Shown here: positions 27,352-36,213 of the stretch, piece after piece
Layout: each line of letters begins with the position of its first letter
Position numbering within the stretch: position 1 is the stretch's first letter
Source: Cyanobacterium sp. Dongsha4
GTDB lineage: Bacteria > Cyanobacteriota > Cyanobacteriia > Cyanobacteriales > Cyanobacteriaceae
Direction of reading: 5' to 3'
NCBI RefSeq assembly: GCF_036345015.1
Contig: NZ_CP084098.1
Location: 2,927,326-2,991,325 of the forward strand
Length of the DNA: 64,000 nucleotides
The notes under the pieces: model-generated
The model's database searches: none
The model's input: the letters and a program-made list of their open reading frames with translations, nothing else
What the model was told of the DNA's origin: nothing
Made by a program: the position numbers and the translations under genes

Positions 27352-28812
27352 TATAAATAAATTACCACTACGGGGCAGTAAATTAAATACAATATTTTCT
27401 TTTCCGTCTATTTGTTCATAAATAAAGGTACTATCTCCAAAGATTTTTTCATTAATTTTAATGGGGAAGTTACAAAGATTTAGTGTTAAATTTCGAGGTT
27501 GCGTATCAATGTTAATAATAACAATAACTGTTTCTTCGCCATATTTACGACTAAAAATATAAATATGTTCGTCTGCATATAAAGGTTGATAATTACCCCT
27601 TCTTAAAGCAATATATTTATGTCTTAATTGAATCAAATTTTTATGGTATTTAAGTAAATCTTGATTCCATGATTGTGGTGGTGGAAAAACACGACGTGAA
27701 TCAGGGTCTAAGCCTCCCAATAATCCTACTTCATCTCCATAATAGATGCTCGGTGCACCGGGGAAGGTAAATAACAAGAGAGTGGCGATTTCAACGGTTT
27801 TAATATCTCCTCCAGCGATGGTTAATAGCCTAGCGGTGTCATGACTAGCAAGAAGATTGAGTTGGGTTAGAGTAATTTCCCAATCATAAAGATTAAGCAA
27901 ATGGTGAATTCTTTGGGCGTATTTACGAGGATTTAAGGGAGGATAGGGATAATAAGGCGGAATATCAACGTGTTGACGTAAAATGCGATCGCCTCCTGCA
28001 AAAGCCAATGTAGCTTCTGTAAATTGATAATTCATTACCCCATCAAATTGAGTACCATCTAGCCATTTTTCGGCAGGTTTCCAGATTTCTCCAACGATAT
28101 AGGCTTCTGGGTTAATTTTTTTCACTCTTTCTCTAAATTCTTGCCAAAAACCCTCTGCTTTAACTTGATCTGGTACATCTAAACGCCAACCATCAATGCC
28201 TTGATGTAACCAATATTCTCCCACTTGCATAATATATTCCCTAACTTGAGGATTATTATGATTAAATTGGGGTAAAGCACGATTGCCCACCCAACTGGCA
28301 TAATTGGCAGGTAAAGAGCCATCATAGGCAGAAACAGGCCATTTCTCCACCTTAAACCAATCTAACCAAGCAGAAAAAGGACCATTTTCCAGAATATCAT
28401 TAAAAAAGAAAAATCCTCTCCCCACATGATTGAAAACACCATCGAGGACAACTTTAATATTGCGTTGATGTGCCTGTTTTAAAAACTCTTGAAAAGCGTA
28501 ATTACCCCCCAATAGGGGATCAACTTGATAATAATCATGGGTATGATAACGATGGTTACAGGTGGACTGGAAAATAGGGGTAAAGTAAATAGCGTTAATA
28601 CCCAAATCTTGAATGTAATCTAGCTTGTCGATAATTCCCCAAAAATTTCCTCCTTTGTATCCTTGAGGAGTTGGTTGACTGTGCCATGATTCAGTATTAT
28701 TCGCACGGATATGCCCATAGTGTGATTGAGGCGGTTTACCTATGGAAAAGCGATCGGGAAATATTTGATAAAAAACTGCATCTTTAACCCATTCAGGTGT
28801 TTTGATAACCAT
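27349..28812 (-). CDS. GH13 alpha-glucan hydrolase (neopullulanase/cyclomaltodextrinase type)
   Basis: Alpha-amylase superfamily TIM-barrel enzyme of 487 residues from the ATG at 28810-28812. The opening WVKDAVFYQIFPDRF is characteristic of the neopullulanase/cyclomaltodextrinase subfamily. Catalytic regions are present: region I DGVFNHVG, region II GWRLDVPDQV with the nucleophile Asp, region III VGEIWKP with the acid/base Glu, and region IV ASHDTARL. There is no signal peptide, so it probably acts on intracellular glycogen-derived dextrins. A TTG eight codons upstream is another possible start. Its stop codon lies in a terminal intergenic repeat sequence. Confidence 0.9.
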   Translation of the reverse strand: MVIKTPEWVKDAVFYQIFPDRFSIGKPPQSHYGHIRANNTESWHSQPTPQGYKGGNFWGIIDKLDYIQDLGINAIYFTPIFQSTCNHRYHTHDYYQVDPLLGGNYAFQEFLKQAHQRNIKVVLDGVFNHVGRGFFFFNDILENGPFSAWLDWFKVEKWPVSAYDGSLPANYASWVGNRALPQFNHNNPQVREYIMQVGEYWLHQGIDGWRLDVPDQVKAEGFWQEFRERVKKINPEAYIVGEIWKPAEKWLDGTQFDGVMNYQFTEATLAFAGGDRILRQHVDIPPYYPYPPLNPRKYAQRIHHLLNLYDWEITLTQLNLLASHDTARLLTIAGGDIKTVEIATLLLFTFPGAPSIYYGDEVGLLGGLDPDSRRVFPPPQSWNQDLLKYHKNLIQLRHKYIALRRGNYQPLYADEHIYIFSRKYGEETVIVIINIDTQPRNLTLNLCNFPIKINEKIFGDSTFIYEQIDGKENIVFNLLPRSGNLFI

Positions 28813-28977
28813 TACAATGATTTTTTTGTTGTGCAACTTCTAGTTAACCATACAATGAATTACCTGAATTTTGTCAAGTTTGAGATGTTTCTTAATCTTA
28901 AATATGTGAAATGTTCCTAACTTATAAAATTTTATGGTATAATATTTACTTAGGACAGGGAGAAGGGAAAAGGATAA

Positions 28978-28997
28978 CAATGGGCTTAAGCCCATTG
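28978..28997. terminator. Perfect 20-bp palindrome, possible bidirectional terminator
   Basis: CAATGGGCTTAAGCCCATTG is a perfect palindrome followed on the plus strand by CCTTTTT and preceded by AAAAGG, so either strand would give a GC-containing hairpin and a short U run. It lies 546 bp beyond the stop of argZ/agrE in the direction of its transcription and ahead of the GH13 gene. A role as terminator or as a protein-binding dyad are both possible. Confidence 0.4.
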
Positions 28998-29076
28998 CCT
29001 TTTTAAGATAATATACCCCCATGCCAAGTCTATATAGCTTAGAGGTTTCCTACACATACACTGAAAGCAAAAAGGC

Positions 29077-29202
29077 TTACCAACCACAAACTTCATAATA
29101 AAGCCCAGTGCGTTGAAGTCGTTGAATTAAAATATTATTTTCGTTGCGGGGGAAAAGGACAAAGTTAAAACACTTAGCTAAGGGTAAGAGGCAAACCTCC
29201 CT
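29077..29202 (-). pseudogene. Short coding remnant of unknown origin
   Basis: The minus strand is open for about 41 codons ending at the TAA complementary to 29077-29079. The residues look protein-like (FVLFPRNENNILIQRL, then QRTGLYYEVCGW before the stop), unlike the low-complexity spacer around it. There is no start codon, and the frame is closed just upstream, next to the MITE-like element. I did not recognise the parent gene. It may be a C-terminal fragment left by the insertion. Confidence 0.28.
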
Positions 29203-29219
29203 TTATCTCTCCTAAATAG

Positions 29220-29418
29220 ACAGGGCTGTTTCAAAGTAAGCTGTTTAAAATCTTGGGATATTAGGGGATTAGGGGGATTTTTGATTTGCAGATTTTAAGT
29301 AATAATAAAAAATATTGAAACAATCAATTAATCATTTTAAATTATCAAAATTCATCACTCACCACTCGTTACTCATTACTCTTTCTTAACCAAAAATTAA
29401 AAAATGAAACAGTCCTGC
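29220..29418. mobile_element. MITE-like or IS-derived 200-bp element with short inverted ends
   Basis: ACAGGGCTGTTTCA (29220-29233) and TGAAACAGTCCTGC (29405-29418) are inverted repeats matching at 12 of 14 positions. The 170 bp between them are AT-rich and have no ORF. CCTCCCT-like sequence lies outside both ends (near 29196 and, inverted, 29429), which may extend the ends imperfectly. The arrangement is that of a non-autonomous transposon relic. No target duplication could be recognised with certainty. Confidence 0.45.
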
Positions 29419-29543
29419 CCCGAAATAGGGAGGAAGACAAAAGTGTTTAATTAACAACTAACCCTGACACCCTAACACCTTAAGCCTTTACTTCCTCAAG
29501 CCTTTATCTAATTCTATTGCTTATTACTACTGATTAAGACTTA

Positions 29544-31661
29544 TTAACTAGCAGAAGTCAGTTCATAACGATGAGTTAATTTATCTAATTGTTGTACTAA
29601 TAAACTGAGGAATAAGCCGACATCAGTGACAATACCAACAGATTCAACAGAACCTCGATCGCTCAATTTGGTTACAACCGCAGGATTTATGTCCACACAC
29701 ACCATTTTTACGCCAGAAGGGGTCATATTACCAACACCAATCGAATGTAGCATAGTGGACAACATTAAAATCATGTCTGTTCCCTTGAGAAGACGAGCGT
29801 ATTCTGCTTGGGCTTTAACCAAGTCCATATAAGTGTCAGGCAGGGGGCCATCATCACGAATTGAACCTGCTAAACAGAAGGGAACATTATTCTTCACGCA
29901 TTCATACATAATCCCCTGAGAGATAATGCCTTGTTCTACTGCTTGAGCGATGCTACCAGCACGACGCACCATGTTAATGACTTTTAAATGATGACGATGG
30001 CCACCGCTTACGGGTACGCCTTTACGCATATCTACCCCTAAAGATGTTCCCATCATGGATTGTTCCATGTCATGAACTGCGATCGCATTTCCTCCTAATA
30101 AACATTGAATATAACCTTCACGAATTAAGCGAGAAAGATGACCTGAACCACCAGTATGGATAACTACAGGACCTGCGACAACGGCAACTTTGCCTCCTTG
30201 ATCTCGTATATGGCGCATTTCCCAGGCGATTTGTTCTACCAATAATTCTACACGGCGTTCACTAGAAACACCACCGCTCATAAAACTAAACTCTTGGGTT
30301 TTATTTCTTTCTTCTCGAGATTGGGGCGATCGCACTGTGCGGATTCCTTCCACACCAACAACTACTTTTTCTCCCGCTTCTAAATCTCGTAATAGCTTAC
30401 AAGTAGCGGTTATTCCTTCGTTTTCTTCAGAAACTACGATCGCTGCATCCATGCGTTGATTCGTTACTCGTTCCCAATAACCGTTAATACGTACTTCTGT
30501 AGGATAGATAGTAGTCACATAAAAATCATCAGGAGAAACCCCTGCTTTCACAACGGTTTCGAGATTAGCGTCCACCTGTTTATCGGGAGTAGAAACAGCC
30601 CCTAAGTCAATTAATTGACTGATAATGTCCTCCATCACATCATTGGAAGGTGCAGACACTCGGACTTCTGCATTAGATGGACTTTGTCTTTCCAAACCGA
30701 GGTTAAAATTAAGAACTTTGAAACTACCGCCATCTTTAACAATAATATCTAAAGCCCGATTCATCAAACCAGAATCGAGAAGATGTCCTTCCATTTTCAA
30801 GACTTTACTAACCACAGAAACATTAGCATGAACATCCTCTAAAATAGGTTCAGTTACCCTTAAAGTGAGACATTTCGCCGCTCCCCCTGCTTTCAAAAAT
30901 TCTGTCAGAGGTGTTTGAATAACTTTAAAACCCTTTTCTATAATTCGGCTATTTAAGTCATCACTAATTTTATTCATAATGACGACATCGTTAATATTTA
31001 CCGCATTACAGGCAAAATTAACCGCATCAGCTTCATCAATAGCAATACGTTTTTCTGCGGGTACACGCATCTCAATTAAACGATTAGAATAACTATCAAA
31101 GGCTTCGGGATAGTAGAGTAAATAACCGTCTTTCAAAGGACAGAAACAGGTATCAAGATGATAAAAACGATTATCAATCAACCGTAAAGATAAAACCTCT
31201 GTATCTAACCACTTAGCAATGTAAGGGTGAGAATCCAATTCTGAGCGAAAACCATAACCTGCCCATAACCAACGCCCTTCTCTATCAAATAAAGCATCTC
31301 CTGCTCCTTCAAAGGGTAAATCCTTGGGTAATTCATAAACAGTGAAACCATTTTCTTCAAACCATTGTTTAAAAAAAGGCTCTTCTCCTTGTCTTTCAGG
31401 ATGATAAAAGCGACTTAAAACAACATTATCTCCCAAAACTAAACCCGCATTAGCGGTAAATACCATATCAGGGACACCTTTTTGAGGAGTTACTAAGTCC
31501 ACAATGGCATATTCTTTAATAATGTGGTATAATTTTTGCCATTGCTCAACGGCACGGTCTTGACTAGATTTGTGTATGTTTCCTTCCATCCAAGGGTTGA
31601 TCACATAGTCAACATCGTAGTGATCGGGGGAACACATCAAAATGCGGATACTGTCAGTCAT
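29544..31661 (-). CDS. argZ: Bifunctional arginine dihydrolase / ornithine cyclodeaminase
   Basis: A 705-residue protein matching ArgZ of Synechocystis (Sll1336) and AgrE of Anabaena. The N-terminal guanidine-modifying-enzyme domain (about 1-275) hydrolyses arginine to ornithine, CO2 and two ammonia. It carries TANAGLV with Asn71, EGAGDALFD, HLDTCFC and the catalytic Cys in GGAAKCLTLRV. The C-terminal half (about 280-695) is the LOR/SDH-type NAD-binding domain associated with ornithine cyclodeaminase, giving proline. Together they form the cyanobacterial ornithine-ammonia cycle / arginine catabolic route that mobilises nitrogen from arginine and cyanophycin. It is cytoplasmic and monocistronic by spacing. 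Asn71 separates true dihydrolases from plain deiminase or amidinotransferase relatives. Confidence 0.93.
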   Translation of the reverse strand: MTDSIRILMCSPDHYDVDYVINPWMEGNIHKSSQDRAVEQWQKLYHIIKEYAIVDLVTPQKGVPDMVFTANAGLVLGDNVVLSRFYHPERQGEEPFFKQWFEENGFTVYELPKDLPFEGAGDALFDREGRWLWAGYGFRSELDSHPYIAKWLDTEVLSLRLIDNRFYHLDTCFCPLKDGYLLYYPEAFDSYSNRLIEMRVPAEKRIAIDEADAVNFACNAVNINDVVIMNKISDDLNSRIIEKGFKVIQTPLTEFLKAGGAAKCLTLRVTEPILEDVHANVSVVSKVLKMEGHLLDSGLMNRALDIIVKDGGSFKVLNFNLGLERQSPSNAEVRVSAPSNDVMEDIISQLIDLGAVSTPDKQVDANLETVVKAGVSPDDFYVTTIYPTEVRINGYWERVTNQRMDAAIVVSEENEGITATCKLLRDLEAGEKVVVGVEGIRTVRSPQSREERNKTQEFSFMSGGVSSERRVELLVEQIAWEMRHIRDQGGKVAVVAGPVVIHTGGSGHLSRLIREGYIQCLLGGNAIAVHDMEQSMMGTSLGVDMRKGVPVSGGHRHHLKVINMVRRAGSIAQAVEQGIISQGIMYECVKNNVPFCLAGSIRDDGPLPDTYMDLVKAQAEYARLLKGTDMILMLSTMLHSIGVGNMTPSGVKMVCVDINPAVVTKLSDRGSVESVGIVTDVGLFLSLLVQQLDKLTHRYELTSAS

Positions 31662-31984
31662 AAATAATTTATCTGATAACTTACTATAAGGCTTAAACTA
31701 AGATTCGGGGTTTTGTTAAAATAATTAGTTTGTGCCAACATTTAATTATATCTTTCCCTTGTGAGTATTTCTGCTCTTTTGTTTGCTATGTCTAGGAATC
31801 ATGACATTTTAGGCAAAGGGTAAAGGGCAAGGGGCAAAGGGCAAAGGTAAATAGTTGATAATTAATAACTTCTAACTCTTAACCCCTAACTCCTAACTCG
31901 TTTCTCGTTTCTCGTTTCTCGTTTCTCGTTTCTCCCCAATACCCCGACATCTCAATCCGATATTCTTAAACCAAACGGAGGTTA
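31662..31984. repeat. Intergenic repeat with GTTTCTC tandem array
   Basis: The 31812-31984 part belongs to the intergenic repeat family: GGGCAAGGGGCAAAGG, AATAGTTGATAATTAATAAC and CTAACTC units, five 7-bp GTTTCTC units (31900-31934), then CCGATATTCTTAAACCAAAC and the GGAGGTTA end. The terminal TTA (31982-31984) is the stop codon of the minus-strand adaptor gene. 31662-31811 is AT-rich spacer and should include the argZ promoter on the minus strand. Confidence 0.65.
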
Positions 31985-33430
31985 ATTAGTGACTACTTTT
32001 ACTTGACTACCATCTTGTAAATAATTGACTCCTTGAAGTGCGATCGCATCTCCAACATCTAATCCCGATAAGATTTCCACTCTATCGTTACCAATTATTT
32101 CCCCTAATGTCACTAGCTGAGATTTAACCGTATTATCCGTTTGCAGGGTGTAAACCAATCCTTTCCCATCCACTTGAGGTAAAACCGCCGCCATAGGTAC
32201 TGTTAAACTAGGTTTAATGGAAGTAATAATCGTTGCTTGTACAAACATCCCCGGTTGTAAATTAGTGTCAGGGGGCAAATCAACATTGACAATTCCTTGA
32301 CGGGATTCAGAATCGATAATGGGGTTTATATCTCTGACTTTTCCTTTTAGTTGAATATTGTCATTCGCTGAAGAATAAATATTAACAACTTGTCCGCTTT
32401 TAATATCTTTTAGCTGGTTTTCTGGTACTTTTAACTGTAATTCTAGTCTTTTATCTTCAATGATCGTAAATAATTTTTGAGAATTAAAAGATGAAGTTAC
32501 ATCTCCTACTCTGGCATTTCTTTCCGCTATTTTACCCCCTGTGGGAGCAGTGATAATGGTTTCTGCTAATCTTGCTTGAATTAATTCAACTCTGGCTTTT
32601 GCCTCCCTTAAATTCGCTTCGGCTTGGGTAATAACTTCCTGTCTTTCTCCTGCTTCTAATTCTTGCAATCTTTGTTTTGCTTCTGCTAATCTTGCCCGTG
32701 CCTGAATTAAGTTAGATTCCTGACTCAATTTATTGTTAATAAACTCATCTAATCTATCTCTAGGAATTGCCCCTTCTGCTTCTAATTGTTTATTTCTTTC
32801 TAATCTGGTTACTGCTAATTGTAAATCTGATTGTGCTTGATTAACTTCTGCTTGGGCAAAGGTAACATTTTCTCTCGCCCTTGCTAATTCTTCTTTTCTT
32901 GTTCCCGCTTTTAATTCTGCTAATCTTGCTTGAGATTGACTAACCCCTGCTTGGGCTTGAGCTAATTCTGCCTTGAGAATGGTGTCATCTAAACGAAGTA
33001 AAATATCTCCCTGAGCCACTATATCTCCTTCATCGACTAAAACCTCTTTAATCTGTAAGTTACTGGCTGAAGACATTACAGGTATTAACTCAAAAGCCGA
33101 GACTGTGCCTGTGGTTTCTATTTTGTTTTCTACCTGTGTAATTTGTGCTTCCACTGTGGTTATTGTTTGACTAGAGTTGGTGGCAGGTATTTGCGTTTGA
33201 GGGGTAGAAATGTTATTTGTGGTCGTGGAAATTTTTGTTTCAATTACTTTCATGATAATGAATGTTCCGATAACCCCTAGTAATAAACCTAAAATGAGAT
33301 TGTTACCGTGTGTTTTGTCTTGAGTTTGTGGGGAAATTTCTCGGTTTGGGAAATCATTATCTTTATTCTCATTGGATGTTACGAATGAATTTCCATTCAT
33401 TGGTTGACTATCTTGCCATTTTTTAGTCAT
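31982..33430 (-). CDS. HlyD/MFP-family efflux periplasmic adaptor
   Basis: A 482-residue membrane fusion protein. One N-terminal transmembrane helix (about residues 43-62; LILGLLLGVIGTFIIMKVI) is followed by a biotinyl-lipoyl-like half-motif (VLVDEGDIVAQGDILLRLDD), a long alpha-hairpin coiled coil rich in Ala/Glu/Gln (about 150-285), the second lipoyl half (APTGGKIAERNARVGD), and a beta-barrel domain. It should bridge an inner-membrane pump to an outer-membrane channel. No RND, MFS or ABC permease gene is adjacent; the nearest same-strand upstream gene is the Cu ATPase, 300 bp away. The pump it serves is therefore unknown. Its stop codon comes from the end of an intergenic repeat. Confidence 0.88.
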   Translation of the reverse strand: MTKKWQDSQPMNGNSFVTSNENKDNDFPNREISPQTQDKTHGNNLILGLLLGVIGTFIIMKVIETKISTTTNNISTPQTQIPATNSSQTITTVEAQITQVENKIETTGTVSAFELIPVMSSASNLQIKEVLVDEGDIVAQGDILLRLDDTILKAELAQAQAGVSQSQARLAELKAGTRKEELARARENVTFAQAEVNQAQSDLQLAVTRLERNKQLEAEGAIPRDRLDEFINNKLSQESNLIQARARLAEAKQRLQELEAGERQEVITQAEANLREAKARVELIQARLAETIITAPTGGKIAERNARVGDVTSSFNSQKLFTIIEDKRLELQLKVPENQLKDIKSGQVVNIYSSANDNIQLKGKVRDINPIIDSESRQGIVNVDLPPDTNLQPGMFVQATIITSIKPSLTVPMAAVLPQVDGKGLVYTLQTDNTVKSQLVTLGEIIGNDRVEILSGLDVGDAIALQGVNYLQDGSQVKVVTN

Positions 33431-33494
33431 TTTTTGCCCCTAGTCGCTTCTGGTGGAAATAAGATTAACTTTTATTAAGATGCTTTTCTTATTC

Positions 33495-33729
33495 TAACCT
33501 GAGTTCTGAATAAATTTTCTTGGTCATGGGCAAAGTTAAAAGGTGCAACGATGCACAGGTGAATAGTTGATAATTAAAAGGTGACAGGTTTCAGGTTTCA
33601 GGTTTCAGGTGTTAGATGTTAGAAAATTTCCGAATTTTTAATTCTCCCTACTCCCTACTCCCTACTCCCCACTCCCCTACTTTTATAAAACCCCTAACTC
33701 CTAACTCCTAACCCCGAACCCCTACTTTC
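33495..33729. repeat. Intergenic repeat copy A (TAACCTGAG end)
   Basis: Begins TAACCTGAGTTCTGAATAAA and carries AATAGTTGATAATTAAAAGG, three CAGGTTT units, GTTAGATGTTAGAAAATTTCC, CTCCCTACTC units, and CTTTTATAAAACCCC. These are identical in order and nearly so in sequence to copies B (46894-47167) and C (51253-51525). Its right end (CCCGAACCCCTACTTTCC) has lost the GATATTCTTAAAC/GAGGTTA terminus. It fills nearly the whole spacer between the adaptor and ATPase genes. Confidence 0.75.
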
Positions 33730-33730
33730 C

Positions 33731-36046
33731 TCACCGAGTATATTTTAGTAAGAGGGAGTTGGTGACGACAAAAATGGAGCTAAAAGCCATAAAAGCCCCA
33801 GCAGTGCTAGGATTTAACCAAAAATGTTGATAAGGTAAAAAACAGCCCACGGCAATGGGAAGGGCAATCAAATTGTAACTTAATGCCCAAAAAAGATTCT
33901 GTTTGATTTTCTTTAAGGTCATTTGACTTAGGTTAATGGCGGTGATTAAGTCTGGTAATTTCCCTCTTGTTAAAACTATTCCTGCTGATTTTAAGGCAAC
34001 TTCTGCTCCTTGTGCCATAGCGATCGCAATTTGGGCGGTACTCATAGCTGGAGCGTCATTGATACCATCTCCCACCATTGCGACTAATTGATGAGGGTTT
34101 TTTTGTTGAATTTGTTGAATTAAATCACATTTTCCTTGTGGGGTTAAATCACCATAGTATTGCTCAATTCCTACTTTTTCGGCAATATATTTCACTACAT
34201 CAGGGCGATCGCCACTCATGATCATGACTTCTAAGCCCATATTTTGCAAATTTTTCACTGTTTCACGGGCAAAAGGTCGAATCGTATCCCCAAGGGCAAT
34301 TACTCCAACAATATGACTATTTTGGGCTAAATAGACAACGGTTTTTCCTTGTGCTTCTAATGGCTTAATTTGTTCTGTGATTTCATTAGTAATACTAATT
34401 TGATGATCTTCTAACCATGACGGATTACCTAAGTAAAACCATGATAATTGTTCCTTGATTTCTATTACTCCTTTCACTCCTTTGCCTGAAACTGTTGTCA
34501 ATTCATAGGTTTTAAGAGTTGTTAAAGACTGATTCTGAGCCTGTTTAATAATCCCTTGGGCGAGGGGATGATTGGAAACCATTTCTAAGCTAGAAGCAAT
34601 TTGTAGTATTGATTGATGATTAAATTCTGGATGGAAGGAAAGAATAGTTGTAATAGAAGGGATACCCTCAGTTATTGTGCCTGTTTTATCAAAAACGATG
34701 GTTTTCAGGTTTTTAACTTGCTCTAATATATCTCCTCCTTTGATTAATAGTCCTTTTTCCGCTCCAATGGTTGTACCTACTAAAATAGCGGTGGGAGTGG
34801 CTAAACCTAACGCACAAGGACAAGCTATAACTAAAACATCAATAGCTAATTTCACACTCAAAATGGCTTTGCTTGTATCTAATTCTGTTAATAGATTTGC
34901 CCAAATTTCAGTTCCCCAAAAATACCAAAAACAAAAAGTTAAAGATGCGATCGCAATTATGCCATAGGCAAAGTAACCAGATACCACATCAGCTATTTTT
35001 TGAATAGGTGCTTTTCGGGTTTGAGCTTCTTCTACCGTCGCAATAATTTGCCCTAAAATAGTTTTACTACCCGTGTTAACTGCTTCGACAATAACCATAT
35101 TTTCCTGATTAATAGTACCAGCAGACACCTTATCCCCTTCGCCCTTGGATACAGGAAAAGACTCCCCCGTCAGCAATGACTCATCAACAATGGTTTTTCC
35201 TTTTACAATCAGCCCATCAACGGGAAACTGCTCCCCTGATAGCACCCTAACCCACTCATTAGCCTTAACCCCTACTGCTGGAATTTTAACACCTTGGTCT
35301 TCCTCATAATTGTTTTTACCCACTAAACGGGCGAATTGCGGCTTTAAACCTAGTAAGGTTTCCAGAGAATCCATAGCTTTGTATCTCGCATTTGATTCTA
35401 ATACCCTACCTAAGAAAATAAAACCTAATAACATAACAGGCTCATCAAAAAAACATTCCCAACCCAATTCAGAAAAAATTAAAGCAATACAACTGGTGAG
35501 ATAAGCGGTAGTTGCACCAATACCCACCAAGCTATTCATATTCGGTTTACCATGCCATAAACCCTGCCAACCATTAAGTAAAATATCTCTGCCAGGTATC
35601 AACAAAGCAAGGGTTGCTAATGCCCAATGAAACCAAATGTTACTGAAAAAAGCCCCTGTATGAATGCCAAAATGATGTAAATGCCCAATAGTAGAGAAAA
35701 GAAGCAGTAAACCTGCACTAATTAATTCATAAATCCTTTTTTGCTGTTCTTGTTTTCGTTTTTCTTCTATTTTGTTTTTTTGTTCCTCTTCTATTCTTTC
35801 TCCCTGCCTAACCTGACTAGGAAAACCCAATGCGGTTAATTTTTCCGCCAAAGATTGAGGTTGAATTGAGCCTTTTTCATACTCGATCGAAGCTACTGCG
35901 GTAATTAAATTGACATTGGCACAAATAACCCCTTGATGTCGAATAATTTGTTTTTCTACTGCTTTGACACAGGCGGCACATTTCATGCCTTGAATATCGA
36001 GAATAAGAGTATCAATAGAATTAAGTTTAGATTCAAGAGAAATCAT
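33731..36046 (-). CDS. Cu(I)-translocating P1B-type ATPase
   Basis: A 771-residue heavy-metal P-type ATPase. An N-terminal HMA domain carries GMKCAACV (Cys23, Cys26). Eight transmembrane helices are expected. The ion-site motif CPC is in VIACPCALGLATPTA, the phosphorylation site is DKTGTITEG, the TGESFPVSKG loop and the HP motif (NHPLAQG) are present, and the hinge reads GDGINDAPAM. Tyr-Asn in the penultimate helix (LSYNLIALP) and M-x-x-S-S in the last helix (MAFSSIF) are the residues that specify Cu(I)/Ag(I) in P1B-1 pumps. Whether it is plasma-membrane CtaA or thylakoid PacS cannot be told from sequence alone. A response regulator-kinase gene precedes it on the same strand (167 bp). Confidence 0.94.
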   Translation of the reverse strand: MISLESKLNSIDTLILDIQGMKCAACVKAVEKQIIRHQGVICANVNLITAVASIEYEKGSIQPQSLAEKLTALGFPSQVRQGERIEEEQKNKIEEKRKQEQQKRIYELISAGLLLLFSTIGHLHHFGIHTGAFFSNIWFHWALATLALLIPGRDILLNGWQGLWHGKPNMNSLVGIGATTAYLTSCIALIFSELGWECFFDEPVMLLGFIFLGRVLESNARYKAMDSLETLLGLKPQFARLVGKNNYEEDQGVKIPAVGVKANEWVRVLSGEQFPVDGLIVKGKTIVDESLLTGESFPVSKGEGDKVSAGTINQENMVIVEAVNTGSKTILGQIIATVEEAQTRKAPIQKIADVVSGYFAYGIIAIASLTFCFWYFWGTEIWANLLTELDTSKAILSVKLAIDVLVIACPCALGLATPTAILVGTTIGAEKGLLIKGGDILEQVKNLKTIVFDKTGTITEGIPSITTILSFHPEFNHQSILQIASSLEMVSNHPLAQGIIKQAQNQSLTTLKTYELTTVSGKGVKGVIEIKEQLSWFYLGNPSWLEDHQISITNEITEQIKPLEAQGKTVVYLAQNSHIVGVIALGDTIRPFARETVKNLQNMGLEVMIMSGDRPDVVKYIAEKVGIEQYYGDLTPQGKCDLIQQIQQKNPHQLVAMVGDGINDAPAMSTAQIAIAMAQGAEVALKSAGIVLTRGKLPDLITAINLSQMTLKKIKQNLFWALSYNLIALPIAVGCFLPYQHFWLNPSTAGAFMAFSSIFVVTNSLLLKYTR

Positions 36047-36213
36047 TATGAATTAAATAAGTTATGGGAAATTATTAAAATAAGTGTTTTTAGTGATCAA
36101 CTAATATTGATTTTTTCAAATAGTTAACAAGACTTTGTTCTTGACCACACTTAAACTAATTATAAATTCTAAATTTCCACTAACTTTCTTGTTTTCCCCT
36201 GTAATAGAAAAGT

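Larger units (their letters stand above)
28837..29543. other. 707-bp spacer with palindrome, coding remnant and MITE-like element
   Basis: A long non-coding stretch between argZ/agrE and the GH13 gene. From left to right it contains a perfect 20-bp palindrome (28978-28997), a minus-strand open remnant of about 40 codons (29077-29202), and a 200-bp element bounded by a 12/14 inverted repeat (29220-29418), each described separately. I saw no complete gene or tRNA in it. Confidence 0.5.

Noticed and set aside
28840-29022. 60-codon minus-strand ORF across the 20-bp palindrome
   Set aside because: Hydrophobic, low-complexity translation from a palindromic spacer; no ribosome-binding site or family resemblance.
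33495-33729. Short tandem units considered as a CRISPR array
   Set aside because: Units are 6-7 bp and contiguous, without spacers of uniform length; they are direct-repeat modules inside the intergenic repeat family.
34677-34967. 96-codon plus-strand ORF inside the Cu ATPase gene
   Set aside because: Antisense shadow of a strongly conserved gene with all P1B motifs.
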